A stretch of DNA of 64,000 nt from Nipponacmea schrenckii (taxonomy: Eukaryota; Mollusca; Gastropoda; Lottiidae), in contig CM060199.1 in assembly GCA_030562195.1 (NCBI GenBank), forward strand, positions 38,274,338 to 38,338,337. The letters run 5' to 3'. Of the stretch, positions 21,481-33,000 are shown one piece after another (the stretch's first letter is position 1; each line of letters starts with the position of its first letter). Position numbers and translations under genes: made by a program. The notes under the pieces were generated by a model, which searched no databases, was not told the origin of the DNA, and was given only the letters and a program-made list of their open reading frames with translations.

Positions 21481-23579
21481 AGCTGCTGGAAAGCGACCCA
21501 TCTCATACATAAATCGTATGTAAATGTAACCTAATAATATTTCTACTAATAGGCCACTTATACAAAGCATTATCGTCCCTAATATTCATTTATAATTCAT
21601 TAAATATTGATTTCACGAATCCCTAATGATTGGATTCAATATTTCCTGTCGCATATTAATCAACAGGTGAACCGTTATGTTGTTTTATATAGAATTAAAA
21701 GACATTGGTATATGTATATATAAAGTCACAAACCATTCGATAGTGTTTTTATTAGTTGTTATCATCTATTATACGGTAGTATATTACCTTTTTATCTAGG
21801 ATACCAACTATATTAATTATTGAAATGTAGTCGATATTTTTTAATTGACCAAGTTAAAACATCGTGAAGTAGAGTAATGATCAAAGTATAAAAGATAAAA
21901 CACGTTAAAGTCCCTCGGGACTCTGATTTCTTCTATAAAATCAGATCATTGTGATCAATAACACTTTCAACTTGCAGTTTCTCTCCTAAGAGACCACCTT
22001 CATTCAGCGACCGGTTTTGAATATTCCCTTGAGTGGTCTCTGAATACAGGTTCTACTGTATGTTGCTTGTGATGGTTCCCGTCATTAAATGGACATTCTG
22101 GTTAATTTGGAGGTTAAATTTGTGAAAACTCTATTGAAATCTAACGAAATGGGTCTGAACGTATCTGAAAGGTTATAATACTCTTTTAATTTTACATACC
22201 TTAGGTCATTGTTCTGTTTTCAAGGTATGCTGTTTCTGTGTTTTCACATTGTTATACCATTACTGTTATTCCCAACGTTTTATTATACCCAACTTCGAAA
22301 TTATAAATCGATGTTTTTATAAGATTAGGTTATCGTAGTATTGAGAACTGTATATAGCTATAAAAAAACAATATCTTACAGGTCAGTCAAGTTTTAAACT
22401 AAATACAGACATCCGGGAATGTCTTTGCTCTGAATAAAAAAACACCGCATAAATTTAATAACTATACTTTAACAATCACAATTTAAAAGTTATAAAGTAA
22501 CAGTTATAAAGAATAGTACAGTTACAAATCATACCACACACTCACAGTATAATGGTCAATATGTTAATATACACTAACTATGTCTATTTACTAACATAGA
22601 GATATTAATATACTATTGGAATATAGTTCACACTGGTAAATTTCCAATTAGTTTCGGTCAGCACGATATGCCATCCACTATCGAATATGCGATCCACTAT
22701 CTTTAATTACTTTCTGGTTCACTCTCAAACTGAATTAAAATGGAGTTTTACGTCCATGATACGGTCGAATGAGAAAACATTAATCCTCGTTTTTTATAGG
22801 AAATAATTAAAAATTAATTCGACGCCAAAAAAATAAAGACTATCAATTCGCACTGTTTGTCAATACGTCACACTAAAATCATTCTAATTCTTTCAAAAAC
22901 TGAATAAATATGGAGTTTTACGTCAATTCATAAGTCGTATAATACCAACTAATCTCATGTAAATCGTCGACACTTTTGACAAGAAAATTGGTTCCAGTGA
23001 AACTAAACATCATAATTTAGTACCGTTTCGTCCTGTTTGTCAGTGAAGGTTTACTGCCAGTGTAGACTGTTTGTGAACAGAATGCGAGACTTCAAACAGG
23101 AATAAGAACAATTTTCATTCTATTCTCATTATACCACCTTCATTAATTATTTAAGGAATATTTAAGAGTTCTGTATTCTGTATTGTTAGAATATAACATG
23201 GTTAGGACTACTATTGTGCTCCGTTATGAAATAACACATTCCCATAATAATCTTAACTGATTTACTATAGCCAAGTTTTAATTCACCACGAGTTCATGGA
23301 CACAATTATGACTGACATACCAGCCAAGTTTTAATTCACCAAGAGTTCATGCCTAGTGAATAATTAAACCTATACATCTAGCATCAATCACTAACAGACC
23401 TAATAATAAATAGATCATTATTAGATCAATAAAAAAATTAATCAAGTCGGTTACAGTTTTACACATAAATGATTAATATCACAGTTAACCGTATTATCAT
23501 ATAACTTCTATTTTAGTATTTACCCTAACAGCTGATTCAGTGGGTGGGGAAGGTGGTAGATGCAGCTTGATTTGATTTC
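21481..23579. other. 2.1 kb spacer between inverted satellite arms
   Basis: AT-rich DNA with no gene recognised. It contains two 'atggagttttacgtc' SINE-tail fragments in the same orientation at about 22738 and 22908, each preceded by an 'aactgaat' word, and a pair of 'ccaagttttaattcaccacgagttcatg'-like direct repeats at 23271-23350. Confidence 0.5.
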
Positions 23580-24372
23580 TAGATAGACTCGACAACTATG
23601 CGTCTCCTTCCAGCTAACGGATATCACAGGTTAGGTAATTGTTGGCAGATGACAAGTTAACTGATATCACAGACTAGGTAGTTATTGGTAGATGACAAGT
23701 TAACTGATATCACAGACTAGGTAGTTATGGTAGATGACAAGTTAACTGATATCACAGTCTAGGTAGTTATTGGTAGATGACAAGTTAACTGATATCACAG
23801 TGTATCTACCATGTGTTGTGGTAGATGACAAGTTAACTGATATCAGTAGACTGTTGGTGGTAGATGACAAGTTAACTGATATCAGTAGACATGTTGGTGG
23901 TAGATGACAAGTTAACTGATATCAAACGATGTTGGGTAGATGACAAGTTAACATATCAGAGACGGTGTTGATGACAAGTTACTGATATCAGTAGCGTGTT
24001 GTTGTAGATGACAAGTTAACTGATATCAGTAGACGATGTTGGTGGTAGATGACAAGTTAACTGATATCAGTAGACAATGTTGGTGGTAGATGACAAGTTA
24101 ACTGATATCAGTAGACGATGTTGGTGGTAGATGACAAGTTAACTGATATCAGTAGACGATGTTGGTGGTAGATGACAAGTTAACTGATATCAGTAGACGA
24201 TGTTGGTTGTAGATGACAAGTTAACTGATATCAGTAGACGATGTTGGTGGTAGATGACAAGTTAACTGATATCAGTAGACGATGTTGGTGGTAGATGACA
24301 AGTTAACTATATATAGACATGTTGGTGGTAGATGTAAGTTAACTGATATCAGTAGACAGTGTTGATGGTTAA
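23580..24372 (+). repeat. 41 bp satellite array, right arm of an inverted pair
   Basis: About 18 copies of 'tagatgacaagttaactgat' plus 'atcagtagacgatgttggtgg'. The early copies are longer and match the reverse complement of the 21.1 kb array best (cagactaggtagttattgg). Copies near 23930-23995 and 24305-24345 lack scattered bases, which looks like consensus error or local decay. Confidence 0.9.
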
Positions 24373-25055
24373 CGTTCTGACTATTTAACAATATATATTT
24401 CAGACATAGCTTTACTATTGAGCATTGTTTAGGTGGAGAATGTCACAGCATTCTACTTAGAAATACCAATAATGTTCAGCATAGATATCAAACTCGCTGT
24501 GAACTTATTAACTTACATTATGTTCTCAATTAATTGAGATAAAATATCCCAAAATTGGAAATATTTAAAATGTTTATTGAAAGAAATTATGAAAACAAAT
24601 CAAAAAAGCGCTGAGCCAAAGCCAAAGTAAGTAATAAATAAATAGAAAAATGGGGAAAATAGTTAAGTCATATAATTGAAACTAATTGTCGCTATAAAAT
24701 GCTTGATTGAACAAAAGATACTTTCTTTTAAAAACTAAGTTTAAACAATTTATTAATAAACAAAATATTATTGTTTTTCATGGAGTCTATCAGATCAAAT
24801 GTAGGGTAAATTGGTTCGTCCCATACACATTGCAAGAACCATCAATGCTGTTTAAGCTTATGCTGAAGACAATTTGAAAATTAATACTAGTAATCAAAAA
24901 TATTTCAATGATAATGTATATTTAAAAAAAAAACGAACAAAAAGATAGGCCATACATCTATGACAATTGAAATCTGTATACACTAGGCTGATTTCCTGTT
25001 TTTATAAAAGCCAGCATACTAGTATTCTCTTTTTTAAGTTACATGTATATTGTTG
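24373..25055. other. Intergenic; nothing recognised
   Basis: AT-rich sequence with no recognisable coding or RNA feature. Confidence 0.4.
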
Positions 25056-25515
25056 AGCGTCATTCGGATATCTTATGATATGTCATTCAAATATATTGTG
25101 ATACGTCATTAAGAAAGCCTGTGATACGATATTGAGATAGCTTGTGATACGTGATACGTGATTTATATAGCTGGTGGTACATCATTCAGATAGCTTGTGA
25201 TACGTCATTTACATAGCTTGTAATACGTAATTCACATAGCCTTTGATACGTTATGCAGATAGTTCTTGATGCGTCATTCAGATAACTTGTGGAAACGTTA
25301 TTAAGATAACTTTTGATTCGTCATTCACAAAGCTTGTGATACGTTATTCGGATAGTTTGTGATACGTCTTTCAGATAACTTGTTGGTACGTTATAGCTTT
25401 TTTATAATGCATTCGGAAAGCTTCTGATTCCTCATTCTGATAACTTGTGGATACGTCATTCAGATAACTTGTGGATACGTCATTCAGATAACTTGTGGAT
25501 ATGTCATTTAGATTA
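25056..25515 (+). repeat. ~23 bp minisatellite 'gtgatacgtcattcagatagctt'
   Basis: About 19 degenerate copies with variants in every unit (tacgttattc, tacgtaattcac, gatgcgtcattcag); the last three copies, 'ataacttgtggatacgtcattcag', are nearly identical and so probably the most recently amplified. Confidence 0.85.
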
Positions 25516-25819
25516 ATATAATACTTATCTAACGTTTTACTTTATGTGCATGCAGAAAAATGGCTCAAACATTGTATTCACAATGTCCAATTATCATGTT
25601 TAAGTTAATTGTTTGAACATAACTAAAGTGTCATAATCTATGTATCCGGGTTGAATTAGGTTCGTCAATCGTGTTGACAACTGTTTGTTCACTCCAGGAA
25701 AAAAATCGACGCCTCATACAACTAGATCATACCTAAAACAAGGACGTAATTGCGAGGGGTGAGAGATATCTCGGATAGATACACATCAGAATAAATAACT
25801 TATCACTGGTTGGAATTGA

Positions 25820-26292
25820 TGTTGGCTTGATAAAACTAAACCGAAAGTAGTGACCTTGTATTGGCCTGATACAGCTAAACCAAAAGTAGTTACCTTGTTT
25901 TGGCCTGATACAACTAAACCGATAGTGGTGACCTTGTATTGGCCTGATATAACTAAACCAAACAAAGTGACCTTATGGTGGCCTGATACAACTAAACCGA
26001 AAGTAGTGACCTTATGGTGGCCTGATATAACTAAACCAAAAGCAGTAACCCTGTGTTGGCCGATAAAACCTTCCTTTTCCCGAATAATAAACCCAACAAA
26101 GTGACCTTATGGTGGCCTGATACAACTAAACCGAAAGTAGTGACCTTATGGTGGCCTGATATAACTAAACCAAAAGCAGTAACCCTGTGTTGGCCCGATA
26201 AAACTTGATCGAAAGTGTGACCTGTGTGGCTGATCAAATAATCAAATAGTGACCTTGTGGTGGTCTGATACAACTAAACCGAAAGCAGTTAC
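25820..26292 (+). repeat. 39 bp minisatellite, about 12 copies
   Basis: Unit 'tggcctgatacaactaaacc' plus 'gaaagtagtgaccttgtat'. As 39 is a multiple of three, frames stay open on both strands (13-residue period such as VTLYWPDTTKPKV). A block of two to three units around 25970-26060 is repeated at 26100-26200, so units were duplicated in groups. No sign of a real gene. Confidence 0.85.
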
Positions 26293-26514
26293 CTATGGTA
26301 CATTTATCCATAATAGATAAGTTAATATTTGGAAAACTTCTTTTCAGAATAATCCGCGATCACATAGCTTGGTACAGACTAAACTATCGGTCTCCACACT
26401 GCCATAGCCGTCTTTTTTACAAAACACCACACCCTTGAAGAAGATAGCTGATCTGTAATATTCAATTAATTTTTGCTGTTGTTAATGAGCACTTCCAAAA
26501 AATTCACTACAGGT

Positions 26515-26775
26515 ACATCAGTGGCGTAATCGGTAAAACCATGCCTCTCCAAATCCTCCAAATTCATTTCAAGCTTTAGTCCACGGGCTTCTGAAATCCA
26601 CTGTCAACCCTCTGGGGTTTCAGCTTTTTTGGGGCTCGGCTCGCCGGGACACCTCTCATTCAAAGACCTGTAAGCCGAAAGGTATAGAGTATAACTACCA
26701 ATCAAAAAGAGAACAGTGGGACGTAAAAATCGTATCTTTTCTTATCTTCATTAATCTTTTTTTTTAATACAAAAT
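26515..26775 (+). mobile_element. tRNA-headed SINE, probable
   Basis: Starts with a tRNA-like A-box (tggcgtaatcgg) and ends with 'gggacgtaaaaatcgtat' and a T-rich tail. The tail resembles the 'gacgtaaaactcc' end of the other SINE copies in the window. The B-box is weak, and the body differs from the 57.2 kb copy, so it may be a second subfamily. Confidence 0.5.
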
Positions 26776-27864
26776 TTCATAACCACCATGCTCTTGCCTT
26801 ACTCAACCTTGGCAGATTCTCTGACATTATCCGTAAAAACATTAAATACTTTAGGGAATCTGTTCTTGTTCGGTTAATAGATCTACTTAACCATTTACTG
26901 AAGACATCGGTTGTTGTGTTTTGTTCATGTTCATTAACCATCCTTGGTAATTCAATGTGACCACTCACATGTAACAACGTTAAGTGATCGATCCGCAACA
27001 TATTTTCCTAACACTGTGACAAACAGCTCTAGAATCTGAAGAAACGTGTCAGCTTGATAAGTATCCTCTGAAATTGAGCAACGTATGTAAATCAATCGAG
27101 CAACTTTGAATTGTGTTGCAACTCTTGGCCACGTTCATATACTCAACTAGTCATCACTTTTGGTTGGAGTCCCCCAGCCCCGTCGCCAGGACTGACTTGG
27201 TATTGTGGCTCTTATTTTTTTATCCTGGTTCTTCCCCTCCCCTAGAAATTTCGAAAACTAGAAGCCTTGGGAACGTATTTCTGACGGTTCTAAGGCGCCA
27301 AAGTTCCAATCTTCATCTTTCTGTTTGTTTGTAACCAATCTAATGGAAGAAGGTAATGGGAGAGAACAATTGGTGGGGGTAAATTCTCATTATCCGCGGC
27401 CCGGCCCAGGTGGTGCTTGCCGAAAGGGCTGGAGAAGCCTTAATATTCACTCAAGCTATTTCCCTTTCCTGTAATATAATAAGCTTGACTTATGTTACAA
27501 TGTATCATTATCAATTCATATTCGTTTAAGCAAGCCACGATTTTCTGGAAACTGTAAACCACGCCAGACAATAGTAGACATGTCAAAGAAATGATGTATT
27601 ATCCTGAAAACAGATATTTGACATGGAATGTATTACAAAGAACATTGTCCTTGGCTGTTAATTAAACATTGATTTGTGGTTGAAAATTGTAATGAACTTC
27701 ACAGGAAATAGCTTATCTGCTTTTGAAGAGTATTCAGATGTTCAATATTTTTGAACCCACCCTGACCATAGAAAAATGTCACAATCTGCATACTAGTTGG
27801 ACGCTTTTGTCCTTTGCTTCTAATAACGGTACAAAGAAGTTTTCTTAAGCAAAAATCTGACGAC

Positions 27865-27970
27865 AGCCATTCCACTATCTTATCTGACGACAATCGAACT
27901 TGCTACTGACTGAGCTATTCCACTGTCTTACCTGACGACAATCCAACTTGCTAATGACTTTTGCTTTCCC
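27865..27970 (-). repeat. tRNA-like SINE head, duplicated
   Basis: On the minus strand 'aatagctcagtcagtagcaa' looks like a tRNA A-box followed by 'gttcgattgtcgtcag'. The segment 'tgacgacaatc' with its neighbours occurs two to three times over 100 bp, suggesting a small tandem duplication of the head. No body or tail seen. Confidence 0.4.
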
Positions 27971-27984
27971 ACTGCTACAAAAAA

Positions 27985-28180
27985 GCGACACCTGGTCGGG
28001 CCTCGAAGGTTAGAGGGTTAGGTAGGGAATAGGGTCGGGTAGAGAATGGTGTAGGTATGGATGTGGTAAGGTCGGAAATTGGTTAGGGGGTTAGGTAGGG
28101 TTTGGTGGTTAGGTAGGGATGGGGGCTAGGAAAGGAAGGGGGTTAGGTATGGGGTTAGGAAAGGAGGGGGTAGGGATGAC
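27985..28180 (+). repeat. Degenerate 'ggttaggtaggg' simple repeat
   Basis: G-rich strand with many copies of ggttagg / gtaggg / ggggttagg at irregular spacing. It resembles but is not the telomeric TTAGGG repeat. It has the G-run density to allow quadruplex formation. Confidence 0.6.
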
Positions 28181-28437
28181 AATAACATGTTATTCGTAAC
28201 TTCACCATACGAAAACTAACAGCCAAAACAAAACGGCTATTTTAGAATAAAATTTAATGATGAAAATTAAAATCATATAATTAATGATGTGGTTAATTGT
28301 GACATACAAATATACATGGCGTTCATTCAACATAAAACTAGAAAATTTGGCAACTTATAATCATAGTATATTAGAAAACGCAACTTTCAATTTCTCCAAT
28401 CACACCGAGTAACATTACCTTTCAATGAATCCAGCAT

Positions 28438-28772
28438 CTTAGAATGAACAAAGTACATGTATTCAGAATTTTAAACTTGGCAAATGAGAGTATATATTCA
28501 TCAGTAAATTAACATGCTGTCATAAATAACATAACAGAATCTTTTTTATAATCTGAAAAATCCCCAAAACTTAGTTATTATCAATAAAGATGCAATTGAT
28601 TATTGAAAAAAGCTTCATATATTGATTAAGAGTTTTAAAAAAATTACTTAGATTTCATAGTTTACCCAATTTTACAGGGATTCTGTTTCTTTATAACACC
28701 AGGTAAGTTCACTGATGAATATATATTCATATTGACCATTTTTGAGAACTTAAATTTTATGTCCATTCTAAG
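28438..28772 (+). mobile_element. MITE with ~80 bp terminal inverted repeats
   Basis: Left end 'cttagaatgaacaaagtaca' through 'gtatatattcatcagtaaat' is mirrored at the right end (28690-28772: 'tcactgatgaatatatattc' to 'atgtccattctaag'). Total about 335 bp with no coding capacity. Relatives of the left end occur at 33457 ('cttagaacgaacataaaatt') and about 56890. Confidence 0.65.
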
Positions 28773-30069
28773 ACACAGTATCACTTTAAAGGAAATATCA
28801 AGCATATAGCACCATTTCTCTAAACCCTAAATTAAGAAGATTCAAGTGATCCTTTTCTTTAATTTATCAATCACTTAAATCAATTTTAATGCAAGTCTGG
28901 GATAGTATACTAGAAATCAAAGTTATCCAGATTTTTTTTAAAATTCAAAAATCTGATTGGATACTAAACAAAATTCAAAATCAGATTCTAAGGCTATGTT
29001 TAATAAATGACGTTGACCTACTTAAACAAGAATATATATCATATAATGTAAATTATGACTTAGACCGAATCATCTAGTCTCTCACTGCCTTCAGCAGAGA
29101 CGTAGTATTATTTAGAGTCAACATGTGGGTCTAATTATGACTAATTACCTATATCAGTGACAATTTGCATAGACAATAAAAGATGATATTGAGCCATCAA
29201 AATCACTCACACATAATATGAGCATATACACAGGAAGTATAAAATATCTACAAGTAAAAATAGCCTACATGAAAGCTTACTGACAATGTTTTCAAGTCGA
29301 AATAAAAATACTAATATACATAATAACAATGGGAATGGAATAATAATAGGAGCATGATATCCAAGTCTACTGTGAGTTTTGCTACTTTCACAGAACAAAC
29401 CATATACTGGTATAAAAAGTTGATTCTTTAATAATATTTGAAAGATAAACATAAAAGATAGTCATTTAACATGACTTTGACTTAATTAAAGTTAGTCAAA
29501 ATATATTTTACACATATATAGAAGTCTAATTATTTGCTAAAGAAGCTGGTACAATTTAGGCTAGATCACGTTCTGCATTTTATTGTTTTGTTGAGTTCAA
29601 AGTTCATCAAATTTTGATTGTTACAAATGCTTGATGCTGTTTTTGAGTGAACGAAAAACTGTCTGCAATCATAGGACCAAAAATTGTCTCTGTTCAGTAA
29701 GTGGTTGAGAAGGGTCAAGATCTTACAACCAGTCCAGAACAAGTTTGACATCATTGCCACTGTTAAATAACAGATGACTAATGGTTCATGCTAATATAGT
29801 CCAAATAAGAGGTCTCTTTATAAGCTTCAGAATCTAATAATTAGACAACTGTATACATTAAACCCTTACACTACCAGCTGTCAGTCTACAGTCTTATAAT
29901 ACATTCATATACCCCAGTGACTAGCAAAATGGCTGTAAGCAAGAGACAACGCATGCTAGCTAGTTTAATAAGTGTTCCAAGTATTTTGCTTAAAGCGAAG
30001 TTCTCCAAGGGTTATAAAATATTAAAAATCATTTAATATATACATCTTGGCTAAAATTGATAAAATATC
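28773..30069. other. Probable 3' flank of TMX1; no gene seen
   Basis: AT-rich DNA left of the TMX1 stop codon; part of it is presumably the 3' UTR. Open frames 28889-29077, 29207-29452 and 29566-29760 have no recognisable motif. Confidence 0.4.
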
Positions 30070-33000
30070 CTAATCCCTTCGAACTTGTCTTTTCCGTATT
30101 TTACTTTTATCAGTGGTATCTCCAGGAGTTTCACTGTCATTGTTTGCTGGAGTGTCATCTAGAAGGTCTGACTCGTCCATCTGGAAATAAAGTGAAATGA
30201 AATAGAGTGAATACAATGAAGTGAAATAGAGTGAAATACCATGAAATAAAATAGAGTGAAATACAATGAAATGAGATATAGTTAAGTACAATGAAATGAA
30301 ATAGAGTGAAATACAATGAAATGAAATAGAGTGAAGTACAATGAAATGAAATAGAGTGAAATACCATGAAATAAAATAGAGTGAAGTACAATGAAATGAA
30401 ATAGAGTAAAGTACAATGAAATGAAATAGAGTGAAGTACAATGAAATGAAATAGAGTGAAGTACAATGAAATGAAATAGAGTGAAGTACAATGAAATGAA
30501 ATAGAGTGAAATACAATGAAATAAAATAGAGTGAAGTACAATGAAATGAAATAGAGTGAAGTACCATGAAATGAAATAGAGTGAAGTACAATGAAATAAA
30601 ATTGAGTGAAGTACAATGAAATGAAATAGAGTAAAGTACAATGAAATGAAATAGAGTGAAGTACAATGAAATATAATAGAGTGAAGTACAATGAAATGAA
30701 ATAGAGTGAAATACCATGAAATTAAATTGAGTGAAGTACAATGAAATGAAATAGAGTGAAGTACAATGAAATGAAATAGAGTGAAGTACAATGAAATGAA
30801 ATAAGAGTGAAATACAATGAAATGAAATAGAGTGCAGTACAATGAAATGACATAGAGTGAAGTACAATGAAATGAAATAGAGTGAAATACAATGAAATGA
30901 AATAGAGTGAAGTACCATGAAATGAAATAGAGTGAAGTACAATGAAATGAAATAGAGTGAAGTACAATGAAATGAAATAGAGTGAAGTACCATGAAATGA
31001 AATTGAGTGAAGTACAATGAAATGAAATAGAGTGAAGTACAATGAAATGAAATAGAGTGAAATACAATGAAATGAAATAGAGTGAAGTACAATGAAATGA
31101 AATAGAGTGCAGTACAATGAAATGACATAGAGTGAAGTACAATGAAATGAAATAGAGTAAAGTACAATGAAATGAAATAAGAGTGAAATACAATGAAATG
31201 AAATAAGAGTGAAATACAATGAAATGAAATAGAGTGAAGTACAATGAAATGAAATAGAGTGAAATACCATGAAATAAAATAGAGTGAAGTACAATGAAAT
31301 GAAATAGAGTACAATGAAATAAAATGGAGTGAAATACCATGAAATGAAATAGAGTGAAGTACAATGAAATAACATACAGTGAAGTACAATGAAATAAAAA
31401 AGGAATTTAATACAAAATTAAAAAGAGTGAGTTGCAATGAAATAAGATAGCTTGCCAGGCAAGGTAACATACCCCCACTGGCAGCATTGAATTTGAAAAA
31501 TAAATAGAGCAATAACTCAAAAACATTCACTGAATTAATATTGAAGTTAAGGGCAAAAACTAAAAAACTGTTCATGGAAAATTGTCAAATTAGAACTTGA
31601 CCACCATCTTATCTATTTCAATACTCATACCAAGTTTCATCAAATCTATTAAAAAATTGTAGCTTATTTTACTAAGTCAAGGGCAATAACCCAAAAACCA
31701 TTTGTTAAAAAAAGTCAGAAATTCAATCTTGACTAATGTCTTATCAATTCTGATGCTTACACCAAGTTCCATCAAAATCCTTTGAAAATCACAACCTCAA
31801 TAGAATTTTGACGCAATTTTACTAAGTCAAGGGCAATAACTTAAAACAATTCATTGAAAAACTGTCAAATTCAAACTTGACTGAGGCCTAATCAATTCCA
31901 ATGCTCACACCAAGTTTCATCAACATCCTCTGAAAATTGGAGGATTTATTTTATCGAAACTAAAATTTTTCTAAGTCAAGGGCAATAACTCAAAAACCTT
32001 TCATGCGATAATTTCCATTTTCGAACTTGACCGAGATATCATCAATATATACATGTATACCAAGTTTCATCAAGATCGGATAAAAACTGTAGCTTCTATT
32101 GTGAATACAACCCGAATTTGACGCGTTTTTACTAAGTCAAGGGCAATAACTCAAAAACCGCTCATGCGATTATTTCTATTTTCGAACTTGACAGAGATAT
32201 CATCAATATATACATGTATACCAAGTTTCATTAAGATCGGATAAAAACTGTAGCCTCTATTGTGGATACAACCCAAATTTGACGCGTTTTTACTAAGTCA
32301 AGGGCAATAACTCAAAAAACGCTCATGCGATTATTTCTATTTTCGAACTTGACAGAGATATCATCAATATATACATGTATACCCAGTTTCATTAATATCG
32401 GATAAAAACTGTAGCCTCTATTGTGGACGGACGGATGGACGGACCGGGGCGACGGCAATATACGTCCACATTTCCATGTGAACGTATAAAAATGTAATAG
32501 AATGAAATAGAATGAAATGAAATAGAATGAAATACAATGGATGAAATAGAATGAAGTACCATGAAATGAAATAGAGTGAAATACCATTGAATAACGAGAG
32601 TGAAGTGCAATAAAATGGAAGGCAAAGAAGAAAGGCTTTTATTTAAGTATTAAAATGTAATGAAATGGAAACAAGGGGAGTGAATTCATTCTGTAACTAA
32701 AAGATCTATAGTCAGTAATATTTTAAAGAAAGCAGAAGTAAAGAGTTGTTACCTTATCAGCCTCTGGCTGGCTTCGTTGTTGTCTCTGTATGTATTTTGG
32801 AGGGAATAATAAATCACAACAGCAGACTAATATCTATAGAAAAAATAAATCCTTAGATTAGTGAATAGGTAAAAATATATTAAAGACATTATTAAGAGTC
32901 TTTCTAAATATGTTACGTGTACCAGGGACCCTGATAGCATAAATTTGCACCATTCTAATTTAAAATCAAACGTTTGTGGTTCCTTCTATTCTACCAAAAC

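Noticed and set aside
27985..28180. Interstitial telomeric repeat
   Set aside because: The units are ggttaggtaggg-like and irregular, not a clean TTAGGG series.
30070..31575. 501-codon minus-strand open frame as a repetitive protein gene
   Set aside because: It is the 25 bp minisatellite read through; the only genuine coding part is the last TMX1 exon (30180-30070), which has its own acceptor and matching phase.
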